Source: Desulfosporosinus sp. Sb-LF (GTDB lineage Bacteria; Bacillota; Desulfitobacteriia; Desulfitobacteriales; Desulfitobacteriaceae). Taken from it: DNA of 64,000 nt. The stretch is from contig NZ_SPQR01000005.1 of the NCBI RefSeq assembly GCF_004766055.1, positions 124,001-188,000 of the forward strand, in the 5' to 3' direction. Numbering within the stretch: position 1 is the first letter of the stretch; each line of letters begins with the position of its first letter. Of the stretch, positions 26,247 to 35,409 are shown piece by piece. The position numbers and the translations under genes are program-made. The notes under the pieces are model-generated. The model saw nothing but the letters and a program-made list of their open reading frames with translations. It searched no databases and was not told the origin of the DNA.

Positions 26247-27631
26247 AGCTATTTAAGTTGTTTTCCTTTAGAGGTAAGGTCGATAAATCCATAGCCCGAA
26301 AACAGCAATTTATCGCCCAAAAGATTAGCCGTAGGTATTGTTTGTCAGCTATCGCTTTATTTGCCCTGCAAGGTGTGGTGGCCTTGCTGGGTGCAGTGGA
26401 TTTGGTGATACCTGACTTACCTTCACCGATCCCCTTTGAGTACGGTAGAGCAATCCATCTGGGGTTGGCCGACTTTTGGCCCCTTATCGGTACTATGGGG
26501 ATGGTTTACTTTTTTACTACGGCTGAACTAAATAGGGAAATCTATTCCCCACGTCTGGCTCGCTGGCAGTATTGGATTGTGATGTTCTTTAGCATATCTA
26601 TCTTTGGAACTTTGGCCCTACGAATTGGTAATGGTCGAGAATTTCTTGAAGGAATGCCCATCTTTTATGTTGGAATATGTTTAGCGCTGGCCCTAGCCTC
26701 TTATAACCTTATCCGAACCTTGCTTATGGATAAAAGGGATATAACACCCGCTGCTGGGACTATGACAGTGGGAATGATCTTCCTTTTGCTACTATTGCTA
26801 CCAAACACCATAACCTATAGCAATCCAATCACTGATGAAACAACAAAGTTTTGGGTCGTCCATTTATGGGAGGAAATGGCCTTTGAATTAACATCCGCCG
26901 GTTTCATTGCTACTTTCTACATTGTTTCTGGTCTTGCCCCTCGCACTCAAGTGGAAAAGTGGCTTTATCTGGAGGCCGCTTTGGCTATCGTCGGAGGCTT
27001 GTACGGTACCGGACATCATTATTACTGGATTGGTTTTCCCGCTGTCTGGTTAGTCCTTGGTTCTTTAGTCAGCTTAGTGGAGGTCATGCCCGTGGGCCTG
27101 TTGCTTCATATGACTTATAAAGGGTTAAAATCCATTAAAATTAGAAGTAAGAGAGAGAAACTTACCTTGTGGTTGCTACTCAGCAGTGTGTTTCATCATG
27201 TAACTGGTGCATCCCTCCTGGGCCTGCTTATGTCTGTGCCCTGGGTCAATCTTTACATGCATGGAACATATTTCACATCCGGGCATGCGCATTTGGCCTT
27301 ATTTGGTACCCTTGGTTTTGCTGTTTTGGCGGGGTGTTATTACGTCCTGAGCCGAGGGAGTGAACCTACACTCAAAGGCTATAGGAGCGGAGTTCTGGCT
27401 ATCATATTAATCAATATTGGACTGATCACCATGTCTTCCGCCCTGCTGGTAGCCGGTCTCAAGGAGGCTTATCTCTGGCGAATCCTGGGCATGGACTTTA
27501 TGGAAGTGCGTTTGCTTCTAAATCCTTTTTTGATTCTGAGGGTACTAGGTGGAGCGATGTTTACGCTTGGGGACCTTCTTCTGTCTTGGCGTATCTTTAA
27601 GGCCTGGCAGGCAACAAAGTTAAATTCGTAA
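26243..27631 (+). CDS. norB: nitric oxide reductase catalytic subunit (NorB-like)
   Basis: About 462 residues with 12 membrane segments. Haem- and iron-ligand regions are recognisable: HLWEEMAFEL (His plus two conserved glutamates), YGTGHHYYWIG (the paired histidines) and TSGHAHLALFG. It should reduce 2 NO to N2O at the membrane, fed by the co-encoded cytochrome c. No nitrite reductase that makes NO is present nearby, so in an anaerobe of this type detoxification is the likeliest role. Start taken at ATG 26243, overlapping the cytochrome stop, with GGGGAAG upstream; an in-frame ATG at 26207 lies inside the cytochrome gene without a binding site. First two genes of a four-gene run. Confidence 0.88.
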   Translation: MKLFKLFSFRGKVDKSIARKQQFIAQKISRRYCLSAIALFALQGVVALLGAVDLVIPDLPSPIPFEYGRAIHLGLADFWPLIGTMGMVYFFTTAELNREIYSPRLARWQYWIVMFFSISIFGTLALRIGNGREFLEGMPIFYVGICLALALASYNLIRTLLMDKRDITPAAGTMTVGMIFLLLLLLPNTITYSNPITDETTKFWVVHLWEEMAFELTSAGFIATFYIVSGLAPRTQVEKWLYLEAALAIVGGLYGTGHHYYWIGFPAVWLVLGSLVSLVEVMPVGLLLHMTYKGLKSIKIRSKREKLTLWLLLSSVFHHVTGASLLGLLMSVPWVNLYMHGTYFTSGHAHLALFGTLGFAVLAGCYYVLSRGSEPTLKGYRSGVLAIILINIGLITMSSALLVAGLKEAYLWRILGMDFMEVRLLLNPFLILRVLGGAMFTLGDLLLSWRIFKAWQATKLNS

Positions 27632-27666
27632 CATTGCTTTGAAATTGAACGTCGTGAGGTCAAGAA

Positions 27667-29070
27667 ATGCAAATTACGATAACAAGCTCGTTTTGGTTGT
27701 TTCTAATAATACTATTGCTTGCCCTTCAGTTATTCTTAGTACTAATCCTTACCATCAACCCGATTTTGCGTTATCTTGTGGGGCAGCAGATTGGTAATTT
27801 TATCAACAGACTACTTTCGGACAAATACACCCAAAATCTTATGGAAGTGTGGCCAGCCGGAAAACGTATTTCAGTGTTAAACATCCTAGAAATAGGTTTT
27901 CGAGCGCACAGTGGAAAAATTATCACACGGCCCCTCGGTTCTCCTAAGCATTTTCCCGGGTTCGATAACCTCATGTTTGCTCCCCACTTGATGACGAGGC
28001 TTTCTTTGCCTGAAAGTGCTCAGATGAACATGCAGGTGACGATTGGTCCAAAAGCCGACAAGCCGTTGGTCATCAACATTCCCATAATGATTGGAGCCAT
28101 GGCCTATGGCATTGCTCTCAGTGAGGAAGCGAAAAGAGCTTTGGCCAGAGCAGCCAAAACCTTGCAAACAACCACATGCTCCGGAGAAGGCCCTTTTTTA
28201 CCAGAAGAACGCATGGAAGCTGGAAAATACGCCTTACAAATTGCACGCTGGGCGTGGGGGGCAAGAACTCAAGAGCAAATTGCCTCTGCAGATATGTTAG
28301 AAGTTCAGATGGGGCAAGGCGCCGATATGGGTGCAGTCAGTCTAGAGGCCGTAGAATTTCAAGGTCGAGCACAAGAGCTTTCAGGATTAGCCCCTGACGA
28401 ACCGGCTATATCCTTTCCGGCACCTCCAGGGATACAAAAACAAAGTGATTGGCCTAATTTCATGAAAGGTCTACGTAAACGGTCTAACGGTATCCCCATT
28501 GCGTTGAAACTTATGGCAACCGGACATCTTGAGGATGACTTAACGGCCGCGATCAAATTAGGTTTTGATGCTGTCATTATCGATGGTGCGCAAGGCGGCT
28601 CTCACGCGACAACCCCGATTAAGCAAGATGATTTTGGCATCCCCAGTCTCTTTGCTTTGATTCGCGCCGTGCGTTTCTTAAATAACCAAAGGGTACGTGA
28701 CAGGGTAAGTCTGATCGTAGCCGGGGGATATTTTACTCCTGGGGAGTGTCTCAAGGCTATTGCATTAGGAGCTGATGCTGTCTATATGGCCACCGTTCCC
28801 CTACTTTCCCTAACCCATAACCAAGTCAGTAAAGTAATACCGTGGGAACCTCCTACGACATTGGTGTTTTACGACTCCCCTTCCAAGAGTAAACTTGATA
28901 TCGATCAAGCTGCCACGAGTGTCGTGAATACAATAACATCCATGGTTTTAGAAATGGAAGAAGGAATGCGTGCTCTCGGGAAAACCTCATTGAAAGAGCT
29001 TTCCGCTGAAGACCTAGTTGCCTTGGATTCCTTGACCGCCGAAGTGACTGGAGTAAAACGAATCTACTAA
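27667..29070 (+). CDS. FMN-binding glutamate synthase-like protein with N-terminal membrane anchor
   Basis: 467 residues. The N-terminus has a membrane helix (FWLFLIILLLALQLFLVLILT). The rest matches the FMN-binding synthase domain of glutamate synthase large subunits: PIMIGAMAYGIALSEEA, EGPFLPEERM, EVQMGQGADMGAV, GFDAVIIDGAQGGSHATTP and ALGADAVYMATVP. It has neither the glutaminase domain nor the gamma-barrel of full GltB. Membrane-anchored, glutaminase-less homologues are widespread but mostly uncharacterised. It lies 35 bp after norB in the same direction, which suggests co-expression with NO reductase. A redox or electron-delivery role is a guess from that position. Confidence 0.82.
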   Translation: MQITITSSFWLFLIILLLALQLFLVLILTINPILRYLVGQQIGNFINRLLSDKYTQNLMEVWPAGKRISVLNILEIGFRAHSGKIITRPLGSPKHFPGFDNLMFAPHLMTRLSLPESAQMNMQVTIGPKADKPLVINIPIMIGAMAYGIALSEEAKRALARAAKTLQTTTCSGEGPFLPEERMEAGKYALQIARWAWGARTQEQIASADMLEVQMGQGADMGAVSLEAVEFQGRAQELSGLAPDEPAISFPAPPGIQKQSDWPNFMKGLRKRSNGIPIALKLMATGHLEDDLTAAIKLGFDAVIIDGAQGGSHATTPIKQDDFGIPSLFALIRAVRFLNNQRVRDRVSLIVAGGYFTPGECLKAIALGADAVYMATVPLLSLTHNQVSKVIPWEPPTTLVFYDSPSKSKLDIDQAATSVVNTITSMVLEMEEGMRALGKTSLKELSAEDLVALDSLTAEVTGVKRIY

Positions 29071-29081
29071 GGAGAACAACT

Positions 29082-29624
29082 ATGCGATTATTTGTAGGGA
29101 TTGAATTACCGGATGAAATCAAACGAGTGCTCCTCGAATTTCAGTCTGAACTAAAACAGCTCGGAGTAAAGGGGTTATGGAAATCCGCAGAAAACTTTCA
29201 TGTCACCCTGGAATTTCTGGGAGAATTAGAACCAAATAGTCTTCCGACCCTCACAGAAACACTGTCCAAAAGAGCAAGGAACCACAAACCTTTCCATTTA
29301 AGCATCGAGGGATTAGGGGCATTTCCTTCTCTGAAACGGCCCCATACTTTGTGGACAGCGATAAGCGGAAGCTTAAATGCACTACATCAGCTGAGAGATG
29401 AGATACATATTGAGCTCGTCAAAAATAGCTTTGTTTTAGAAGAAAGGCAATTTAAGTCGCATATTACTATGGCCTCTCGTCCCCAATTCGACGATATTGA
29501 CTTATCCTGTGTTCGTACCAAGAAATTTGGGGAGTTTATGGTTGCAGAGGTTGTTTTATTTGAGAGCAGGGCTTCATATGGAAAAAGGGTGTACACGGAT
29601 TTATATAGAACTAAGCTCCTTTGA
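29082..29624 (+). CDS. thpR: RNA 2',3'-cyclic phosphodiesterase (ThpR)
   Basis: 180 residues of the 2H phosphoesterase superfamily. Both H-x-T motifs are present, HVTLEFLGEL near residue 42 and HITMASR near residue 127, and the start MRLFVGIELPDEIK is typical. It hydrolyses 2',3'-cyclic phosphate ends of RNA to 2'-phosphates. It begins 11 bp after the FMN protein, with AAGGAG upstream, so it appears to be the last gene of the norCB run. Confidence 0.9.
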   Translation: MRLFVGIELPDEIKRVLLEFQSELKQLGVKGLWKSAENFHVTLEFLGELEPNSLPTLTETLSKRARNHKPFHLSIEGLGAFPSLKRPHTLWTAISGSLNALHQLRDEIHIELVKNSFVLEERQFKSHITMASRPQFDDIDLSCVRTKKFGEFMVAEVVLFESRASYGKRVYTDLYRTKLL

Positions 29625-29667
29625 TTTTCTCACCTATGGAATGCATCCTGACTCAGTATTTAAAAGC

Positions 29668-29687
29668 ACCGCCACAAATGTGGCGGT
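29668..29687 (+). terminator. hairpin after thpR, weak terminator
   Basis: Perfect 9-bp stem ACCGCCACA / TGTGGCGGT with a 2-nt loop, 44 bp past the thpR stop, but the T-run after it is poor. Confidence 0.5.
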
Positions 29688-29832
29688 TCAGAATGAACCT
29701 TAATAGGTAGTTTCAACGGTTTGTTCTTTGGTTTTGAAGGTATTGTCAGTTTTTCGGCGAAATATAACATGGTACTTTCCTTTAGTTAACGTTTTGAAGG
29801 ATGCCTAAAAATAGTAATTGAGAGGGAATACT

Positions 29833-31110
29833 ATGCGTAAGAGAGATATCGAGAATTTTGTTAATCATAAATACTTAGAAGAAGTCCTTGGTAGCTTCTC
29901 CAAAGCTACAGGTCTACACATCGAAGCAGTTAATAGAAAAGGTGAAACACTTGCAATACTCGGCAATAGAGAAAGAAGCGATTTTTGCAAGTTTATCCGT
30001 AGTAACAGCAAAGGAGAAAAGAAATGTTTAGATTCTTATAAAGAAGCGACTTTAGAAGCAGCAAAATGGAATGAGCCATATTTCTTCCGTTGCCACGCCG
30101 GACTCGTTATATGGGCCGTCCCTATTATATTAGATAATGTCTTTTTAGGTAGTATTATCTGCGGACAAGTATTATTGTGGAAACCAGATGGATTCTTTCT
30201 TCGAGACTTAGAAAGGAGTAATTCTAAGGATCGCGATTTTGGTATTCTACAACAAAAAGTCCAAAGCCTTTCCATTTCCTCTCCTGAGCAGTCCCAAGCT
30301 GCTGCTGATATGCTCTTTGTTGTAGTTAATCATTTAGTCAAGAGAAATATTCATACAATGGAAGAAGAAAATGCATATCGTTTAGAACGACTTAAAATAA
30401 AAGCTGATCTGGAAAATAGAAAGAAGCAGAAAAATAACATTGAGTTTACTGATTACGGAACATATTTAAAGAAGGAAAGGCGTTTCCTAAGTTATATACG
30501 CCTTGGTGATAAAACCAGAGCCGAGAATAGTTTGAAGAATTTATTAACTGATCTCCTAACCAAGACCGCCGGTGATAAAACCACAATAAAAATACGAGTT
30601 CTGGAATTAGCTTCTCTATCATCGAGAGCCGCTGTCGAAGGAGGAGCAGATGCGGAACAAGTCATGGCAATTCTTAAAGATTTTAATAATGAGGTCGAAC
30701 GCATTGAGCGTGTGGAAGAATTCTTTTTCAAAGTCCATAAAGTCATAGTAACCTTCCTCGATGGGATCTTTAATCTTGCAGATAAGAAGCATCTTAGTTT
30801 GGTGACAAATGCCCGTAATTTTATTATTGAAAATTACCATAAACCCCTTACAATTAAAGCTACAGCTGATTATCTTTTTATCAGTCCTTCCCACCTGTCT
30901 CGTTTGTTCCGGTTAGAATTAGATTGTACCTTTAATGATTACCTGACGAGAGTACGTGTCGAAAAAGCAGTAGAACTTTTAAAAAAACCCGAGTTTAGCG
31001 TTGAACGAGTTTCTCAAGCAGTGGGCTTTAAAAGCCAAAGCTATTTCGCGGAAATATTCCGGAAATACATTGGAGTGACCCCTCTGATCTACAAGAATAG
31101 CTTATTTTAG
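29833..31110 (+). CDS. AraC-family regulator with PocR sensory domain
   Basis: About 425 residues. The N-terminal PocR domain (LEEVLGSFSKATGLHIEAV, CKFIRSNSKGEKKCLDSY, FRCHAGLVIWAVPII, GSIICGQVLLW) is a ligand-binding module with conserved cysteines, named for the propanediol regulator and found in several methanol- and betaine-type methyltransferase loci. The C-terminal AraC pair of helix-turn-helices (FISPSHLSRLFRLEL and VSQAVGFKSQSYFAEIFRKY) is intact. It precedes a corrinoid protein gene and converges on the betaine operon. The conserved element upstream of the mtg-like and opu operons sits where an AraC activator would bind. Start at ATG 29833 (GAGGG upstream), not TTG 29818. Confidence 0.9.
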   Translation: MRKRDIENFVNHKYLEEVLGSFSKATGLHIEAVNRKGETLAILGNRERSDFCKFIRSNSKGEKKCLDSYKEATLEAAKWNEPYFFRCHAGLVIWAVPIILDNVFLGSIICGQVLLWKPDGFFLRDLERSNSKDRDFGILQQKVQSLSISSPEQSQAAADMLFVVVNHLVKRNIHTMEEENAYRLERLKIKADLENRKKQKNNIEFTDYGTYLKKERRFLSYIRLGDKTRAENSLKNLLTDLLTKTAGDKTTIKIRVLELASLSSRAAVEGGADAEQVMAILKDFNNEVERIERVEEFFFKVHKVIVTFLDGIFNLADKKHLSLVTNARNFIIENYHKPLTIKATADYLFISPSHLSRLFRLELDCTFNDYLTRVRVEKAVELLKKPEFSVERVSQAVGFKSQSYFAEIFRKYIGVTPLIYKNSLF

Positions 31111-31121
31111 GGGTGATTAGT

Positions 31122-31781
31122 TTGATATTTGACGATATAATTCATTCGATTGTAGAAGGTGAATCCGAAGATACACTTGAATTAACCAAACAGGCTTTAG
31201 CACAAGGATATTCTGCCACTTCCATTCTTGAAAAAGGACTCATTACTGGGATAAATATTATAGCTGAAAAATATCGCAATGAAAAAGTTAATGTTCCGGA
31301 GGTCCTAATGGCTACCCATTCAATGCACGCCGGACTATCCGTAATTGAACCGATCTTGACTGCACCCACTAAAAAGGGGCTCGGTAAGATAATCGTAGGT
31401 ACCGTCGCAGGGGATTTACACGATATTGGCCTCAACATTGTTAAGGCTATGGCAATGTCTACCGGTGCCCGCATAATAGATCTTGGCGTAAATGTATCTC
31501 CAAAAAAATTCGCCAGTGCTGTTCGCAAGGAAAAACCTGATATTTTACTGATCTCGGCCTTATTAACCACAACCATGTCTGTTATGAAAGATGTTATAGT
31601 TGAACTAGAAGTTCAAGGGTTACGTAACGATGTTAAAATTTTCGTTGGGGGGGCACCGATAACAGATGCTTTTGCAAAGGAAATAGGAGCAGATTATACT
31701 TTCGAAGATGCTTTTCAATTTCGAGATTTCCTAAAGGAAAACTTAAGCAAATTATTAACTTCTAAACGAGTTGGCCTATAA
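31122..31781 (+). CDS. corrinoid (B12-binding) protein of a methyltransferase system
   Basis: About 219 residues; helical cap then VAGDLHDIGLNIVKAM with the cobalt-ligating histidine, LLISALLTTTMSVMKDV and IFVGGAPITDAFAKEIGAD. It follows the PocR-AraC gene by about 11 bp, with GGGGTG placed 6 nt before TTG 31122, preferred over GTG 31113. Being tied to the regulator rather than to a methyltransferase, it might serve the betaine system or feed cobalt state into sensing; this is inference. Transcription ends at the large hairpin at 31919. Confidence 0.9.
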   Translation: MIFDDIIHSIVEGESEDTLELTKQALAQGYSATSILEKGLITGINIIAEKYRNEKVNVPEVLMATHSMHAGLSVIEPILTAPTKKGLGKIIVGTVAGDLHDIGLNIVKAMAMSTGARIIDLGVNVSPKKFASAVRKEKPDILLISALLTTTMSVMKDVIVELEVQGLRNDVKIFVGGAPITDAFAKEIGADYTFEDAFQFRDFLKENLSKLLTSKRVGL

Positions 31782-31918
31782 AGATTGCATTTTGAGAGCC
31801 GAAGTAGGCGTAAAAACCTTGAGATTTTCCCAAGGTGGTGAGGCGTTGTCCCCAAATAAGGGAATTTTTCATTACAAAGTGACGAATAATCTGCGAACTA
31901 ATATGAATTTACCGAACA

Positions 31919-31968
31919 AAAAACGGTCTATAATAAACTGCAAAAAAAGTTTATTATAGACCGTTTTT
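31919..31968. terminator. bidirectional terminator between convergent operons
   Basis: Perfect 21-bp arms (31919-31939 and 31948-31968) with an 8-nt loop, A-runs on the left and T-runs on the right, so it ends in U-rich RNA in either direction. It separates the plus-strand corrinoid gene from the minus-strand RACo gene. Confidence 0.9.
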
Positions 31969-32046
31969 ACTGAAGTTTTAGTTATTTTGTATTGTTAAGC
32001 ACGACATTTCTGATATTCGAACAAGAGAATGGTGACCTAAATACGA

Positions 32047-33882
32047 TTAATTCGTTCTTTCTAAGTACATACTTCTCATATAATTACTGGTAAAGGCCTT
32101 ATTACCTCCTAGTTCAACATGCTTTACCTTTTTAGCCAGCTCTGTGGCGTCCTGGAATACTGTCCGATTTAGTAGTGCCCTCATCGCTCCCACATGGGCT
32201 GCATTACCCACGGTCTTTATTTTATCCGGATTAATGTTGGGAACTAAGCCTATTTCCAAAATGCTACTCGCTTTTAAATAGGAAGCAAAGGTGCCTGCTA
32301 AAACAACCGAATCAAGATCTTGGATCGAAATCCCTACCATCCCTACAAGCGTTTTAATACCTGCACAAACAGCACCTTTAGCCAGTTGCAATTCGCTAAT
32401 ATCCCCTTGGTTCAAAAAGACGTCGACTCCTTCTTTCTCACCATCAGATAGTACAAATTCTCGACCAGCTTTTCCACCTGATCTTATCCGAGCCTTAAGT
32501 CGTGGTGAAAGAGAGCTCTCTTTTTCTGGATCGATTATTTTTCCCTGTTTATTGATAATTCCCGCTAACTTCATTTGCTCTATTCCCTCAATAAGACCCG
32601 ACCCACAAATTCCGATTGCTTTTTGACTACCAATAACCTTGATCTCCACTCCGTCCTCAGTAATTGTAACCGCCTCAATAGCACCTGGTTTGGCTCTCAT
32701 ACCCTGCGTGATGCCGGCCCCCTCAAACGCTGGCCCGGCTGCCGTCGAACAGGCCATCATTTCATGCGAGGTTTTTAGAAACAATTCACAATTAGTTCCC
32801 AAATCTATCAAAAGATGATTTCCATCCTCTAAAACTTCAGGCGTACCTATCACTGCGCCAACTGTGTCGCCACCCACGAAGCTGCCGATATTCGGAAACG
32901 TTAGAATTCTAGCCTCGGGATTTATTTCTATTCCTAGTTTTGTAGCGCTCAATTCGTAGAAGCTATTCAGTACAGACACGTAGGGCGCAACTGCCAAATT
33001 GGAGGTGTCTAGGCCTAAAAACAAGTGGTTCATGGTCGTATTAGATACTACAGTCATTTTGTAAATACTATTCGCAGGGATTCCACTTTCTTTAACAAGT
33101 TGATTTAATAAACTATTAATCGTCTGTTTCACAGCATCTTTTAGACGGTGTCGTTTTTCCCCGCTCTCCCGCGCATAGGAAATTCGTGATATGACATCCG
33201 CTCCATAAGCTGTTTGCTCGTTCTCATGGGAAACAACTCTAATAAGTTGGGCACTATTAAGATCAACTAAGCTAACCGCTACACTAGTTGTTCCAATGTC
33301 CACTGCAACTCCAAAGATTGTTAAAGTGGTATTCCCTGCTTCAACGTCCAGAACCTGATTATCCCACAACGTAGCAGTTACAGCGAAATCACCAGCCCGC
33401 AAAACGCTGGGAAGCTTATCCAGTGCAAACATTTTGATGCTTACTGTCTCGAAGTCTAGAATTTCTAACAATTCATCGTTTAAACGGTTCCAGTCCCCTC
33501 GTTCATCTTGAAGTGAAGGTTTAGGTACCTTCACAAATACTTTTTGTACTCCATGGTCAAGGTTTATTTCAAGCATATCATGGAGTGCGGCATCTTTTCG
33601 ATCATAGATCTCAGTGTGGGCCACCTTGATCTCCATACCTTCTTCTGCTTTCACTCCGCATGCAAGGCGAAATCCTGCTTCTATTTCCTTAATCGTCAAA
33701 TGTTTAAGATCCGACTGAGTCGGCTCCTGCAGCCCTGAAAAGAACTGTACTTTACATTTACCGCATAAACCTTTTCCACTACAAACATTTTGAACGGAGA
33801 TTTGGTTACGAGCTAAGACCTCCATTATAGATTCACTCTCAAAGCCCTCAACAACTCGATTTGGTGTGATCGTTATTTTCAT
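32047..33882 (-). CDS. reductive activator of corrinoid proteins (RACo), second copy
   Basis: 611 residues. Ferredoxin-type N-terminus with C-x5-C-x2-C in CSGKGLCGKC and a later Cys in RLACGVKA; then an ASKHA ATPase domain with AVDIGTTSVAVSLVDL, LIDLGTNCELFLKT, CSTAAGPAFEGAGI and AICGSGLIEG-like segments. It restores cob(I)alamin in oxidised corrinoid carriers. It is the last gene of the betaine operon, overlapping the DUF1638 gene by 35 bp, so it most likely serves the corrinoid protein of that operon. It clearly differs in sequence from the RACo at 19727-21577. ATG 33882 has AGGAGGG upstream. Confidence 0.93.
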   Translation of the reverse strand: MKITITPNRVVEGFESESIMEVLARNQISVQNVCSGKGLCGKCKVQFFSGLQEPTQSDLKHLTIKEIEAGFRLACGVKAEEGMEIKVAHTEIYDRKDAALHDMLEINLDHGVQKVFVKVPKPSLQDERGDWNRLNDELLEILDFETVSIKMFALDKLPSVLRAGDFAVTATLWDNQVLDVEAGNTTLTIFGVAVDIGTTSVAVSLVDLNSAQLIRVVSHENEQTAYGADVISRISYARESGEKRHRLKDAVKQTINSLLNQLVKESGIPANSIYKMTVVSNTTMNHLFLGLDTSNLAVAPYVSVLNSFYELSATKLGIEINPEARILTFPNIGSFVGGDTVGAVIGTPEVLEDGNHLLIDLGTNCELFLKTSHEMMACSTAAGPAFEGAGITQGMRAKPGAIEAVTITEDGVEIKVIGSQKAIGICGSGLIEGIEQMKLAGIINKQGKIIDPEKESSLSPRLKARIRSGGKAGREFVLSDGEKEGVDVFLNQGDISELQLAKGAVCAGIKTLVGMVGISIQDLDSVVLAGTFASYLKASSILEIGLVPNINPDKIKTVGNAAHVGAMRALLNRTVFQDATELAKKVKHVELGGNKAFTSNYMRSMYLERTN

Positions 33883-34543
33883 GCTGCCCTCCTGCTAACA
33901 TTTTCAAAGTAATAACTTGCCCCGCTTCGACATAGATTGATTCTGGCGCCTTAAGTCCTCTTATAACTGAGGTCAGGAGACTTATATCCCCCTCGATTTC
34001 TCCGACTTCCCAGCCAAAAAAATCCGCAATTTCCCGAACCTTTCCTCGGTATCGTTCAAGATCATTTATTCCTGGTGTAATAATAAAGATTGCCTTTTGA
34101 TAACTTCCATACAAAGTTCTAATTAATTTGAGCGCTTTCTTTTCTCCATATATCGCTTCATATTCGTAGTATTCTGCCAAAGGAGTGCGCCCATAGTCCA
34201 GCCATCCCTGACTGAAATAATAAGTAAGGGAATTCTCCTTGAATAATTCCATATGCCTATTAGTCGACCCTAACATCAGGCCAATACAATCGTGTGTTGC
34301 CGGAAATAAAAGTGGCACGCGTGGTGATAGCAGACCAAGCATTGAATTAGAACATCGGCCATAAGTCAGGATAATTAAATCATAATCCTGGCTCTCATTG
34401 ATTATCTCCTGGATTTTATCGTGTAGTTTATCGGGCCGGGCGTGAAAGCTGTAATCCAGGAATTGGAAATCCACCCCCTGGTTAAGCCCTTGTGCCAGGA
34501 CTTCGTTCATTGTCGAATGACAACCAATCAGTTTAATTTTCAA
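33848..34543 (-). CDS. DUF1638 protein
   Basis: About 231 residues, DUF1638 family, found beside MttB-type methyltransferase genes. Typical segments are MKIKLIGCHSTMNEVL at the start, a conserved YGRCSNSMLGL with Cys, and FPATHDCIGLMLGS. The function is unknown to me; the conserved cysteine and histidine suggest metal or corrinoid binding. Its 3' end overlaps the RACo gene by 35 bp. The frame stays open to 34564; I place the start at TTG 34543 because GGAGG is 9 nt upstream and homologues begin with M-K-I. A paralogue follows directly upstream. Confidence 0.8.
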   Translation of the reverse strand: MKIKLIGCHSTMNEVLAQGLNQGVDFQFLDYSFHARPDKLHDKIQEIINESQDYDLIILTYGRCSNSMLGLLSPRVPLLFPATHDCIGLMLGSTNRHMELFKENSLTYYFSQGWLDYGRTPLAEYYEYEAIYGEKKALKLIRTLYGSYQKAIFIITPGINDLERYRGKVREIADFFGWEVGEIEGDISLLTSVIRGLKAPESIYVEAGQVITLKMLAGGQHENNDHTKSSC

Positions 34544-34588
34544 CCGCCTCATCCTCCACAACACCGAAAAAAATAGTTAGGGCACCGT

Positions 34589-35287
34589 TTAAGTTTCTGG
34601 GAAAAATGCCTTCCTAGTTTGATATATCTGCTTTGATTCATCGTTTTGGGCGTTCGGAGGTATGGTCACCATCTCGCACTGTCTATTGAGAATCGCCTCT
34701 ACGAATTTAAGATCCCCTTTTTCTTCGGAATATATCTTTTCGAATTTTTCACAAGCCTCGCGAACATGCATTCGGTACTTGTCAAGTGTATAGCAACCAT
34801 TATCAATCAAAGTGAAATGGGTATAGTTCTTATACATCACCTTAGAGACTTTCCAGCCCTTCTTCTCTCCATACGTCTCAATATATTTCCTACTGGAACT
34901 CAAAGGATCTTCTCCTGCATCGATCCAGTTCTTGTTCAAATAAAAGGTTCCTACTTTCTCGGCTTGAATAGCCTTAAACCTTTCCATCGATCCCAAAATC
35001 ACCGGAATACAATCATCGACATTTGGGTAAATAAGAGTAAGTGTTTCGGAAGAGATTCCTTTCAGTGACCCTCCACAGTTCCCTAGGAATAAGAGGACAA
35101 TATCTCCAGGATTTAAATACGTTTCTGCTTCTTGAATCTTTTCTTGAACCTTCAAATGAAGTTTATCCGGAACGTTATGCAAGGCTTGCTCAATCCATAA
35201 AATATCGACTGTAATTGTTTCTTTAAAGACTTCCAGTTCCCCTTTAAATGCCTCACAAGCAATAATAAGTTTAATTTGCTTATCCAC
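34589..35287 (-). CDS. DUF1638 protein, paralogue
   Basis: 232 residues of the same family: KLIIACEAFKGELEV at the start, LFLGNCGGSLKGIS with the conserved Cys, and YPNVDDCIPVILGSMERF. It sits between the BCCT transporter and the other DUF1638 gene, 45 bp from the latter. The two share the LxLxxxNCxxxLxG and DDCIxxxLGS blocks but diverge elsewhere, so they are an old pair rather than a recent copy. Start GTG 35287 with AAGGAAG upstream. A hairpin at 35326-35362 lies just before the gene. Confidence 0.8.
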   Translation of the reverse strand: MDKQIKLIIACEAFKGELEVFKETITVDILWIEQALHNVPDKLHLKVQEKIQEAETYLNPGDIVLLFLGNCGGSLKGISSETLTLIYPNVDDCIPVILGSMERFKAIQAEKVGTFYLNKNWIDAGEDPLSSSRKYIETYGEKKGWKVSKVMYKNYTHFTLIDNGCYTLDKYRMHVREACEKFEKIYSEEKGDLKFVEAILNRQCEMVTIPPNAQNDESKQIYQTRKAFFPET

Positions 35288-35325
35288 TGGATTTCACTTC
35301 CTTGTAAGATGATTATGATTGTGCG

Positions 35326-35362
35326 AAAGAACACCCAGGCCTCCACAACCTAGGTGTTCTTT
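35326..35362 (-). terminator. intra-operon hairpin after the BCCT gene
   Basis: Arms AAAGAACACC / GGTGTTCTTT with inner pairing of AGG and CCT. It lies between the BCCT stop and the DUF1638 start inside an otherwise continuous operon; the T-tract is weak, so it is better read as a partial terminator or an RNA-processing and stability element. Confidence 0.55.
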
Positions 35363-35409
35363 AAATTGTTATTAGGACGTCACAACTTTTGGTAAAGTTA
35401 TTGATTAGC

